Shown here: positions 48,028 through 58,224 of the stretch, piece by piece
How the letters are laid out: each line of letters opens with the position of its first letter
Numbering within the stretch: the first letter of the stretch is position 1
NCBI RefSeq assembly: GCF_004798905.1
Contig: NZ_SDMO01000005.1
Span: 62,001-126,000, forward strand
Direction of reading: 5' to 3'
DNA length: 64,000 nucleotides
From: Halomonas borealis
GTDB taxonomy: Bacteria > Pseudomonadota > Gammaproteobacteria > Pseudomonadales > Halomonadaceae
The notes under the pieces: generated by a model
The model's input: the letters and a program-made list of their open reading frames with translations, nothing else
Database searches by the model: none
Told to the model about the DNA's origin: nothing
Translations under genes and position numbers: made by a program

Positions 48028-49581
48028 ATGACATCGCTGTTCCGTTTCCTGGCATTCTCGCTGGGCGCGACGCTGGCCATGGAGGCCGGTGCCACCCCCA
48101 CGACCGAGGGAGCCTTGTTCGACACCATCACCGAGCGTGCCGAGCGCCTGGCCGGAGAGGCCTATGTCGCCCCGTCCGGCGAGCTGCCCTCGGCACTCTC
48201 CGAGCTCGACTACGACGCCTATCGCCAGATCCGCTTTCGCCCCGAGCAGGCCCTGTGGCACGACAGCGACGGGCTGTTCGAGGTCCAGCTGTTTCATCCC
48301 GGCTTCCTCTACGATCACCCGGTCGACCTCAACCTCGTCACGCCCGAAGGCGATGTACGTCACCTGCCCTTCGACCCGTCGCGGTTCCGCTACGACGGCA
48401 ATGCCGCCGAGCTTGCCGATCTCGACCTCGACGACCTGGGTTATGCCGGTTTTCGCCTTCACTATCCGCTGAACAGCGGCGACTACCATGACGAGTTCAT
48501 GGTCTTCCTCGGCGCCTCCTATTTCCGACTGATCGGCAGAGACCAGGGCTACGGGCTATCGAGCCGCGGCCTGGCCATCGATACCGCGTCCCCCCAAGGC
48601 GAAGAGTTCCCGGCCTTCCGGGAGTTCTGGCTGGCCGAACCCGGCCCCGACGCCACCCGCATGACCGTCTATGCCCTGCTCGACAGCCCCTCCGTCACCG
48701 GCGCCTATCGCTTCGATATCGCCCCCGGGAGCCAGACCGTGGTCGACACCGAGGCCCGTCTGTTCGCCCGCGAGGACGTCGCCAAGCTAGGGGTCGCCCC
48801 GCTGACCAGCATGTTCATGCATGGCGGCATCGCCAGCCATCCGGCCGACGACTACCGGCTGCGGGTCCATGACTCCAGCGGCCTGGCACTGCAGACCGGC
48901 GATGGCGAGCGCATCTGGCGCCCCTTGAGCAACCCCCAGAAGCTCCACCTGTCGAACCTTCAGGACACCTCCCCGAAGGGCTTCGGCCTGGTCCAGCGGC
49001 CGCGCCATTTCGAGGGCTACCTGGACGCCGAGGCGCGTTACGAGAATCGCCCCAGCGAATGGGTGACGCCACTCGGCGACTGGGGCCCGGGGAGTGTCGA
49101 GCTGGTCGAGATTCCCTCCGACAGCGAGGCCAACGACAACATCACCGCCTACTGGATCCCCGAGCAGCCGCTGAAGGCCGGGCAGTCGCGCACCTTCCGC
49201 TATCGGCTGCGCACCTTCGGTGCCACTCCGCCAGATCAGCAGCTCGCCCACGTCATCCGCTCCCGTCAGGGCTGGGGAGCGACCCCGGGGCAGAGCGATC
49301 CGCCGCCCGCCAGCCAGCGCGTCTTCATCGTCGACTTCCAGGGCCCCTCCCTCGACGGGCTCGCCGCCGACCAGCCATTGAACGCCCGGCTGACGACCTC
49401 CCACGGCGAGATCCTCGAGCCACGCGTGCAGCGCCTGCCCGACGGCGACACCTGGCGCGCCAGCTTCCACCTCGCCCCGGAGGAGGGCACACCGGCCGAC
49501 ATGCGTCTGGCCCTCACCCTGCATGGCGAACCGCTGACCGAAACCTGGAACTATGTCTGGTACCCCGATGAGCGCCGTTGA
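48028..49581 (+). CDS. opgG: Periplasmic glucans biosynthesis protein G
   Basis: A 517-residue periplasmic protein needed for osmoregulated periplasmic glucan assembly. A weak Sec signal (FRFLAFSLGATLAMEAGA) precedes the MdoG carbohydrate-binding domain: YRQIRFRPEQALWHDSDGLFEVQLFHPGFLYDHPV, SRGLAIDTASPQGEEFPAFREFW, and MFMHGG. GGAGAG before the ATG; a frame running 89 codons further upstream overlaps the lpxL-like gene and is rejected. It overlaps opgH by 14 bp. Confidence 0.95.
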   Translation: MTSLFRFLAFSLGATLAMEAGATPTTEGALFDTITERAERLAGEAYVAPSGELPSALSELDYDAYRQIRFRPEQALWHDSDGLFEVQLFHPGFLYDHPVDLNLVTPEGDVRHLPFDPSRFRYDGNAAELADLDLDDLGYAGFRLHYPLNSGDYHDEFMVFLGASYFRLIGRDQGYGLSSRGLAIDTASPQGEEFPAFREFWLAEPGPDATRMTVYALLDSPSVTGAYRFDIAPGSQTVVDTEARLFAREDVAKLGVAPLTSMFMHGGIASHPADDYRLRVHDSSGLALQTGDGERIWRPLSNPQKLHLSNLQDTSPKGFGLVQRPRHFEGYLDAEARYENRPSEWVTPLGDWGPGSVELVEIPSDSEANDNITAYWIPEQPLKAGQSRTFRYRLRTFGATPPDQQLAHVIRSRQGWGATPGQSDPPPASQRVFIVDFQGPSLDGLAADQPLNARLTTSHGEILEPRVQRLPDGDTWRASFHLAPEEGTPADMRLALTLHGEPLTETWNYVWYPDERR

Positions 49582-51481
49582 TCCCCAACACCCCGTGGCC
49601 CTCGTTCCCTGGCGGCGTACGCGTCGTGTGGTCTTCGCCCTGCTGGTCGCCGCCACGACCGCCCTGGGTATGTGGACCATGTTCCGTATCCTCCACGTCG
49701 GCGGCCTGACGCCCCTCGAGCTGCTGGTCCTGGCGCTGTTCAGCGTGACCTTCGGCTGGATCGCCATCGCCTTCTGGAGCGGCGTGATCGGTTTCACCCT
49801 GAACCTTGCCGGCCGCGATCCCCTGAGCCTGGCCAGGCTCTCGGCGCCGGCGCCCCAGGGCGACGCCCCGTCGCACACCGCCCTGGTGATGCCCATCCAC
49901 AATGAAGACGTCGAGCGCGTCGCCGCCGGCCTGGAGGCGACCTGCCGCGATCTTCCACCGGTCAGCGAGCGTCGCCGGATCGAGGCCTTCGTGCTCAGCG
50001 ACAGCAACGACGCGGCCACCGTGGATCACGAGAAGGCCGTCATGGCGGCGCTCCAGCAGCGCCTGGCCGATCGCTGCCGCCTCCACTACCGGCACCGCGA
50101 CAGCAACGCCGGGCGCAAGGCCGGCAACCTCGGCGATTTCTGCCAGCGCTGGGGGCGCCACTACGACTTCATGCTGGTACTCGACGCCGACAGCATCATG
50201 AGCGGCGACACCATCCACGCCCTGATCGCGGAGATGGAGGCCAACCCGCGCCTCGGCCTGATGCAGACGGTGCCGATCCCGATTCGCCAGGACAGCCTGT
50301 TCGGCCGCGCCAACCAGTTCGCGGCAGCGGTCTACTCGCCGATGCTGGCCACCGGACTCAGCTTCTGGCAGTCCGACGCCGCCAACTACTTCGGCCACAA
50401 CGCCATCCTGCGCGTCGAGGCCTTCACCCAGCATGCCGGCCTGCCCGAGCTACCCGGCCGGCCGCCGCTGGGCGGCGACATCCTCAGCCACGACTTCGTC
50501 GAGGCGGCGCTGCTGCGCCGCGCGGGCTGGGAGGTGCGCATGCGTACCGATCTCGGCGGCAGCTTCGAGGAGATGCCGAGCCAGATCCTCGACTACGCCA
50601 AGCGCGACCGGCGCTGGGTCCAGGGCAACCTGCAGCACCTGCGCCTGCTCAGCGGGCGTGGCCTGCACATGCTCAGCCGCGTGCATTTCCTGTGCGGCGC
50701 GCTGGCCTACCTGTCGTCGTTGATCTGGCTGGGGATCCTGGTGGTCAGCACCCTCGACGCCCTGCTGCGTGCCGTGATCGAACCCAACTTCTTCACCTCC
50801 AACGCCCAGTTGTTCCCCGACTGGCCGATCGCCCCACCCAACCTGATCATGCCGCTACTCGGCGGCACCCTGGCGATGCTGTTGATGCCCAAGGTGCTGG
50901 GCGTCTGCCTGGCCCTGCGCCAATCGCCTGCCCGCCACGGCGGTCGCGCCCGGCTGGCAACAAGCGCCGTGGTCGAGGCGCTGTTCGCGATGCTGATCGC
51001 CCCGCTGATGATGGTCTTCCACAGCCGCTTCGTGATCGAGGTGCTCAGCGGGCGCACCGTGTCCTGGGACCCTCAGTCCCGCGAGGGGCGTGCCCTGCCC
51101 TGGCGCGAGGCCCTGCGCCATACCTGGCCGGGCACCCTGGTCGGCATCCTCTGGGCTGGCCTCACCGCGTGGTATACGCTGACCTTCTTCTGGTGGCTGA
51201 CCCCGGTCTGGTTCGGGCTGATGCTGGCCGCCCCACTGGTGCGCTGGAGCAGCAGCCTGACCCTCGGCCGGCGCCTGCGCCGCCGCGGCCTGCTGCTGGT
51301 GCCCAGCGAAACGACGCCGCCACCGGTGCTGCGCGACGCGGTGTCGCCGCTACCGGTCGAGGCCGGCGCCCTTCCCGAAACACCGCCGGTGGAGCGCCCC
51401 TGCGACATGCCGACCCAGTCCTTCGGCCGGGACTGGGCTCGGCCGCCTGAAACCGAAGGACACACCGCCCCGGGGGAATGA
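49568..51481 (+). CDS. opgH: Glucans biosynthesis glucosyltransferase H (short form)
   Basis: A 637-residue inner-membrane glycosyltransferase family 2 protein polymerising glucose from UDP-glucose. Seen: ALVMPIHNEDVERV, VLSDSNDA, MLVLDADSIMSG (DxD), GGDILSHDFVEAALLRRAG, and the product-binding RRWVQGN. Helices lie at about 25-75 and in the C-terminal third. E. coli OpgH is 847 residues; this protein lacks most of its long N-terminal cytoplasmic region. The C-terminal tail from about 590 is Pro/Glu-rich. The start within the end of opgG implies translational coupling. Confidence 0.94.
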   Translation: MSAVDPQHPVALVPWRRTRRVVFALLVAATTALGMWTMFRILHVGGLTPLELLVLALFSVTFGWIAIAFWSGVIGFTLNLAGRDPLSLARLSAPAPQGDAPSHTALVMPIHNEDVERVAAGLEATCRDLPPVSERRRIEAFVLSDSNDAATVDHEKAVMAALQQRLADRCRLHYRHRDSNAGRKAGNLGDFCQRWGRHYDFMLVLDADSIMSGDTIHALIAEMEANPRLGLMQTVPIPIRQDSLFGRANQFAAAVYSPMLATGLSFWQSDAANYFGHNAILRVEAFTQHAGLPELPGRPPLGGDILSHDFVEAALLRRAGWEVRMRTDLGGSFEEMPSQILDYAKRDRRWVQGNLQHLRLLSGRGLHMLSRVHFLCGALAYLSSLIWLGILVVSTLDALLRAVIEPNFFTSNAQLFPDWPIAPPNLIMPLLGGTLAMLLMPKVLGVCLALRQSPARHGGRARLATSAVVEALFAMLIAPLMMVFHSRFVIEVLSGRTVSWDPQSREGRALPWREALRHTWPGTLVGILWAGLTAWYTLTFFWWLTPVWFGLMLAAPLVRWSSSLTLGRRLRRRGLLLVPSETTPPPVLRDAVSPLPVEAGALPETPPVERPCDMPTQSFGRDWARPPETEGHTAPGE

Positions 51482-51526
51482 TCCCGGGGTGTTCATCCTC
51501 CCTCTAGCTGCTAGACTGATTCGACT

Positions 51527-51686
51527 CGCTTGACGGGGTGCCGGTGGAACCGGCTGAGATGACGCAGGTTCGCGAATACGCAAGAGAGGCCGACAGGCCT
51601 TGCGCGAACCCAGCGTCGATCCCGTGGAACCTGATCCGGGTGGATGTGGCACAGGCCGCATGTGAACCGGCGTAGGGAATCAGGCG
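51527..51686 (+). ncRNA. TPP riboswitch (THI element) with enlarged P3a and P5 arms
   Basis: Conserved core pieces are present in order: GGGGTGCC, GGCTGAGAT (51551-51559), GGAACCTGATCCGG (51626-51639) and CCGGCGTAGGGAA (51667-51679). Stem P1 pairs CGCTTGA (51527-51533) with TCAGGCG (51680-51686). Two arms are enlarged: a 57-base arm (51561-51617, GACGC/GCGTC base) where a short P3a is usual, and a 27-base insertion (51640-51666, containing ATGTGGC/GCCGCAT) where P5 normally has a short loop. It lies upstream of tenA. CTCCG (51744-51748) can pair with the CGGAG of the tenA ribosome site, suggesting translational control. Confidence 0.88.
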
Positions 51687-51772
51687 CAGGACCCGGCACG
51701 CTCATCATCCACGCCGGCCCGCCCCGCTTCCGCTACGCCCGCTCTCCGGATCCCGACCGCATCGGAGGCAAG

Positions 51773-52441
51773 ATGGGCTACCGCTTCAAGGATTTGATCG
51801 CCGCCTGCCAGGACGACTGGCGCGCCTACATCGAGCACGACTTCGTACGCACCCTGGGTGCCGGCACGCTCGAGGCGGGGGCGTTCCGCCACTATCTGCA
51901 GCAGGACTACCTGTTCCTGATCCACTTCTCTCGTGCCTACGCCCTGGCCGCCTACAAGAGCCGTAACCTGGCCGAGCTGCGCCAGGCCTTCGACGGCCTG
52001 AAGACCATCCTCGATGTGGAGCTCGACCTGCACGTCGGCTTCTGCCGCGACTGGGGCATCTCGCAAGACGACCTGGCTCACCTGCCCGAGGCCCGCGCGA
52101 CCATGGCCTACACCCGCTACGTGTTGGACGCCGGCAACCGCGGCGACCTGCTCGACCTGCACGTGGCGTTGGCGCCTTGCCTGGTCGGCTACGGCGAGAT
52201 CGCCAATTGGCTGAATGCCCAGCCCTCCACGCTGCGGGGCGAAGCCAACCCCTTCGATGCCTGGATCGCCATGTACGAGAGCGACGACTTCCAGGCGGCC
52301 ATGGCCGCCGAGATCGACTGGCTCGACGGGCGCCTCGAAGAGGTGACGGACGCACGCTTCGCCGAACTGGCGGAGACCTTCGGCAACGCCACGCGCCTGG
52401 AGATCGACTTCTGGCAGATGGGGCTCGACCGTGCGGACTGA
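51773..52441 (+). CDS. tenA: TenA family aminopyrimidine aminohydrolase / thiaminase II
   Basis: A 222-residue all-helical enzyme salvaging thiamine pyrimidine by deaminating aminomethyl-HMP. Seen: FRHYLQQDYLFLIHFSRAYALA, the cysteine in ALAPCLVGYGEIANWL that acts as nucleophile, and ESDDFQAA with the conserved glutamate/tyrosine region near the C-terminus. GGAGG before the ATG; the riboswitch upstream confirms a thiamine role. Confidence 0.93.
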   Translation: MGYRFKDLIAACQDDWRAYIEHDFVRTLGAGTLEAGAFRHYLQQDYLFLIHFSRAYALAAYKSRNLAELRQAFDGLKTILDVELDLHVGFCRDWGISQDDLAHLPEARATMAYTRYVLDAGNRGDLLDLHVALAPCLVGYGEIANWLNAQPSTLRGEANPFDAWIAMYESDDFQAAMAAEIDWLDGRLEEVTDARFAELAETFGNATRLEIDFWQMGLDRAD

Positions 52442-52639
52442 CCCGCTGAGCTGTTGCCTGCCTTAGAGACAGGCTCCGCCGGGGAAGGCCTTCGAGGAGG
52501 CGCTGTCAAACCTTCCCGGTACGCTACCGACGCCATCCGTGGCGTAGGATCTCCTCTTCCGCCCGCCCCGGCTCGGCCGTGAGCCTGCGGTAGGCAAGAG
52601 GATGCCATAACCCGCCCGCCACGACGGCGGGCGACACCA
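52442..52639. other. Gap between tenA and the thiC riboswitch
   Basis: No gene seen. It ends with an 8-bp perfect stem CGCCCGCC/GGCGGGCG (52613-52633, loop ACGAC) seven bases before the riboswitch, without a T run. A TGC-CATAAC element at 52604-52612 could be an extended -10, weakly supported. Confidence 0.4.
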
Positions 52640-52745
52640 CGCTTGACGGGGTGCCGTTGAAGACGGCTGAGATCATGCGGCGCAAGCGCCGAAGCATGGG
52701 TCCCGTTGAACCTGAACTGGCTAGGACCAGCGTAGGGATCAAGCG
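52640..52745 (+). ncRNA. TPP riboswitch upstream of thiC
   Basis: A compact, typical THI element: P1 CGCTTGA (52640-52646) with TCAAGCG (52739-52745), GGGGTGCC, GGCTGAGAT (52665-52673), P3a arm CATGC...GCATG, TGAACCTGAACTGG and CCAGCGTAGGGA around a six-base L5. Its P1-P2 sequence is identical to the tenA riboswitch for the first 17 bases. Confidence 0.95.
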
Positions 52746-52822
52746 ACATGCCGCCGGTGCCATCGCACCGGTCGCCCCTGTCCTTCCCGGCTGTCCTCCC
52801 TGCACAACACCACCAATCCTAG

Positions 52823-54739
<1,917 letters not shown>

Positions 54740-54755
54740 CCTTGCGCCCGTGACG

Positions 54756-54796
54756 CTAAAACGCCGCGCCGGCCCATCGCCGACGCGGCGTTTTTA
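54756..54796. terminator. Bidirectional terminator between thiC and the P1B-ATPase gene
   Basis: TAAAACGCCGCG and CGCGGCGTTTTTA flank a loop of about 16 bases, with A and T runs on both sides, between two convergent genes. Confidence 0.87.
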
Positions 54797-54812
54797 TCTC
54801 GTCGCGACGTGC

Positions 54813-57344
54813 TCAGCCGCCGGCGGACGAGGCGGCGTCGAACGTCTCGTTTTCCTTCGCCGGCGTCTCGCCGCCGGGCTTGAAGCCGAGCAGCCGCAAG
54901 GCATTGAGCGTGACCAGCACGGTCGCACCGGTGTCGGCCAGGATGGCCAGCCACAGACCGGTGATGCCCAGCACGGTGGTCACCAGGAATATCCCCTTCA
55001 GCCCCAGGGCGATGGCGATGTTCTGGTGGATATTGGTCATGGTCGCGCGGGCCAGGCGGATCATCGACGCGACATCGGCGACCCTATTGCGCAGCAGGGC
55101 GCCGTCGGCGGTCTCCAGCGCCACGTCGGTGCCCGACCCCATGGCCACTCCCACCTGGGCACTGGCGAGGGCCGGGGCATCGTTGATGCCGTCGCCGATC
55201 ATCATCACCCGTTCACCGGCGGCCAGCTCGCGGATCGCCGCGACCTTGTCCTCAGGCAGCAGTTCGGCGCGTCGTTCGAGCCCGATACGCGAGGCGATGG
55301 CCGTGGCCGTGCGCTCGTTGTCGCCGGTGAGCATCACCGCGCGCACGCCCAGCGACGACAGTGCCTGCACGCCGTCGGCCGCGTCACCGCGCGGCTCGTC
55401 ACGCATGGCGATCGCCCCCAGCACGACACCGGCCTCGACCGCCACGATCACCGTCTTGCCTTCGGCCTCGAGCGCCTCGATGCGCGTGGACAGCGTCTCG
55501 GGGAGCGACCATCGCTCGGCCGCGTAACGCGGCGCGCCGACGAAGGCCGGATGACCATCGCGCCGGGCCTCGACGCCTCGCCCCGGTACCGCCCGACCCT
55601 CGACGACCGCCGAGGGCGTCAGCCCAAGCGCGCGAGCATGCTCGAGCACCGCCATGGCCAACGGATGACTGGCATCCTGTTCGAGGCTCGCCGCCAGCGT
55701 CAGCACACCCTCGGCCGACTGCGCCTCGTCCGTCGGCACCACATCGGTCACCCGCGGCCGACCTTCGGTCAACGTACCGGTCTTGTCGAAGCCAACCACT
55801 TCGGTGCGGGCGGCGGCTTCCATCACCGCGCCGCCCTTGAGCAGCAGCCCGTGCCGGGCGCCGGTGGACAGCGACGAGGCGATCGACGCCGGCACCGAGA
55901 TCACCAACGCACAGGGGCAGCCGATCAGCAGCAACGCCAGGGCACGGTAGACCCATTCGCCCCAGGCACCACCCAGGAGCAGCGGCGGCACCACCGCCAC
56001 CAGTACCGCCAGGCCGACCACCACCGGCATGTAGACGCGGCTGAAGCGATCGATGAAACGTTCGGTGGGCGCCCTCGCCTCCTGGGCCTCTTCCACCAGA
56101 CGGATGATGCGGGCGATGGTGTTGTCTTCGGGCGGCCGCGTCACGCGCAGACGCAGCACCCCATCCTGGTTGATCGAGCCGGCGAAGACCTCGTCCTGCT
56201 CGCCCCTGGCTCGGGGTATCGACTCGCCGGTCACCGGCGACTCGTCGACCGCCGAGCGCCCCTCGAGGATCGTACCGTCGGCGGGGATCCGGTCACCGGG
56301 GCGTACCACCACCCGCTGACCGACCACCAGCTCGGCCGCATCCACCGTGCGTGTCTCCCCCGGGGCCACCTCGAGTCGCGCCTCGCGAGGCACCAGGTCG
56401 GCCAGGGCACGAATGCCCGAGCGCGCCCTGTCGGCGGCCACGCCCTCGAGGATCTCGCCGATCGAGAACAGCAGTACCACCATCGCCGCCTCCTCGGCGG
56501 CGCCGATGATCAGCGCGCCTCCGGCGGCGAGGGTCATCAGCATCTCGATGGTGAACGGCATGCCGACCCGTGCCGCGGTCATCGCCCGCCGCGCGATCGG
56601 GACCAACCCGACCAGGCAGGCCGCGAAGAAGGCCCAGTGGGCCACCGCTTCCCCGAGCGTGAAACGCAGCAGCATGGCGACGGCAAGCGCCGCACCGGTC
56701 GCCAGCACCAGGCGCCCCTTGCCGGTGGCATACCAGCGCCGGCGCTGGCCCTCGCTACCGGGTGCAGAGACACCGCCCGAGCCAGCCTCGCGCGGTGCGG
56801 CCTCATAGCCCAGCCCGCATACCGTGGCGGTCACCGTCTGCGGCGTTGTCTTGGCCTCGTCCAGCGTGAGGGTCAGCGTCTCGTTCATCACCGAGACACG
56901 AATGTCATCGACGCCGGGGAGCTTCTCCAAAGCAGCGCGGATGGTCGCGGCACAGCTCGGGCAGTCCATGCCACCCACGCTCCATGTCAATGACGCCCCG
57001 GCCGCCTGGGGGTCATGTTGCGTCGCCGCGTCATCGGCGGCGTCACACGACCCGGCACAGCAACTGTCCGCGCTCTCTTCGCTCCCCTCGGGTGCCTCCT
57101 GCGATGGGCGGCGCTGTATCCCGTAGCCCAGGCGCTCGACCAACGACTCGACGGCCTCGGGAGCACTTCGGCGGTCATCCAGCGTCAACGCCAGCGAGCC
57201 CTGTACGACCGACACCTGGACGTCGTCCACGCCATCGAGGCGCTCCAAGGCACCGCGAATCTTGCCGACGCAGCTCGGGCAATCCATGCCCTCCACCCGC
57301 CAGTAATGCCACTGCGGCTGCGTTGCCGCGACGTCATGCGCCAT
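54813..57344 (-). CDS. zntA: Zn/Cd/Pb-type P1B-ATPase with two HMA domains
   Basis: An 843-residue inner-membrane metal exporter. Two N-terminal HMA domains carry GMDCPSC (Cys22/25 and Cys128/131), joined by a linker with a CCAGSC cluster (95-100) that could bind further metal. Then come the actuator TGES (372-375), the transmembrane CPC motif (476-478, IGCPCALVISVPAS), the phosphorylated aspartate DKTGT (520-524), HP (SHPLAMAVLE) and GDGINDAPAL. The CPC context and ZntA-like helix organisation indicate Zn/Cd/Pb rather than Cu. The promoter upstream has the 19-bp spacer of MerR-family control. Confidence 0.92.
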   Translation of the reverse strand: MAHDVAATQPQWHYWRVEGMDCPSCVGKIRGALERLDGVDDVQVSVVQGSLALTLDDRRSAPEAVESLVERLGYGIQRRPSQEAPEGSEESADSCCAGSCDAADDAATQHDPQAAGASLTWSVGGMDCPSCAATIRAALEKLPGVDDIRVSVMNETLTLTLDEAKTTPQTVTATVCGLGYEAAPREAGSGGVSAPGSEGQRRRWYATGKGRLVLATGAALAVAMLLRFTLGEAVAHWAFFAACLVGLVPIARRAMTAARVGMPFTIEMLMTLAAGGALIIGAAEEAAMVVLLFSIGEILEGVAADRARSGIRALADLVPREARLEVAPGETRTVDAAELVVGQRVVVRPGDRIPADGTILEGRSAVDESPVTGESIPRARGEQDEVFAGSINQDGVLRLRVTRPPEDNTIARIIRLVEEAQEARAPTERFIDRFSRVYMPVVVGLAVLVAVVPPLLLGGAWGEWVYRALALLLIGCPCALVISVPASIASSLSTGARHGLLLKGGAVMEAAARTEVVGFDKTGTLTEGRPRVTDVVPTDEAQSAEGVLTLAASLEQDASHPLAMAVLEHARALGLTPSAVVEGRAVPGRGVEARRDGHPAFVGAPRYAAERWSLPETLSTRIEALEAEGKTVIVAVEAGVVLGAIAMRDEPRGDAADGVQALSSLGVRAVMLTGDNERTATAIASRIGLERRAELLPEDKVAAIRELAAGERVMMIGDGINDAPALASAQVGVAMGSGTDVALETADGALLRNRVADVASMIRLARATMTNIHQNIAIALGLKGIFLVTTVLGITGLWLAILADTGATVLVTLNALRLLGFKPGGETPAKENETFDAASSAGG

Positions 57345-57386
57345 GCTGGTCTCCTGCGAAGTCCCGAAAGCGTGTCATCTGATCGC

Positions 57387-57417
57387 AGGTTAATGCCTAT
57401 AGGCACTATAGACTCAA
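57387..57417 (-). promoter_or_regulatory. MerR-type (ZntR/PbrR-like) promoter and operator
   Basis: On the minus strand TTGAGT, a 19-bp spacer and TAACCT. The spacer region carries the dyad GTCTATAG-TGC-CTATAGGC (57413-57395), like zntA and pbrA operators. Distance to the ATPase ATG is 43 bp. No merR-family gene lies in the window. Confidence 0.82.
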
Positions 57418-57509
57418 GGAAGGATCACGCGGTCGCCGATGAACCGCGACGCCCCCGCGGGATGGCGAGGGCGTCGCGGGATAGATGCCCGACATAGGTG
57501 CCAAGGCGC

Positions 57510-58013
57510 CTAGAAGTGGTAGGTCGCCCCCAGGCTGATGGCATCGAAGTCGTAGCGGGACTCGTCGAGATAGCGCATGTAATCGGCGTCTAGCGAGAGG
57601 TTCGGCATCAACCCATAGCTGGCCCCGCCACCGTAGGACACATCGCTCTCGGCGTCCGCCCCGTCGAATTCGACCTCGGTGGCGCCTAGCAACGCGTAGA
57701 GCTTGAGGCGTGGAGTGAGTGGCAGCATGCCCTTGGCATAGCCACCGGCCAGGTAGTCCAGGTCCAGGGGCCCGTCGGAGCCACCGGTGCCCAGATGCCC
57801 CTCCAGGGCGAAGTAGTCGTTAAAGGCGACACCGGCACGCAGGCGCAGCCCGGTGCTGTCCCGTTCGTCGGCTCGCCCCTTCGGATCGAGCTCCCAGAAC
57901 AAGGCATCGGCACCGACATAGGGGCTTGGTTGACCGGTCGTGGGGCTCTGGGCATGAGCCTGAGGAACGGCCGCCAGGCAGGCCGCGACGACGGGAACGA
58001 ACAAGGTCTTCAT
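57510..58013 (-). CDS. Small outer-membrane beta-barrel protein
   Basis: A 167-residue protein with a Sec signal (MKTLFVPVVAACLAAVPQAHA) and about eight alternating beta strands ending in the aromatic terminus SLGATYHF, as required by the BAM complex. Resembles OmpA/OmpW-size eight-stranded barrels (LRLRAGVAFNDYFALEGHLG). Function unknown. Confidence 0.85.
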   Translation of the reverse strand: MKTLFVPVVAACLAAVPQAHAQSPTTGQPSPYVGADALFWELDPKGRADERDSTGLRLRAGVAFNDYFALEGHLGTGGSDGPLDLDYLAGGYAKGMLPLTPRLKLYALLGATEVEFDGADAESDVSYGGGASYGLMPNLSLDADYMRYLDESRYDFDAISLGATYHF

Positions 58014-58224
58014 GAGGCGTCTCCCATTAAGAAACAATGTTTCCCTGCAGCCTCTCTAGTGTGGAACAAGGCGCGCTCCTGCGCCATGTTTCACACGGCG
58101 CCATGCCATGAGTTCGAGCGATGCCCTGCCACTGGTCTGGAGGCGTGATAGGGAATATCCTCTTCTTCACGTGCAGGCTGTGCCGCCTCCCGGGCACCCT
58201 GCACCCCCTAACATGGAGACAGCA

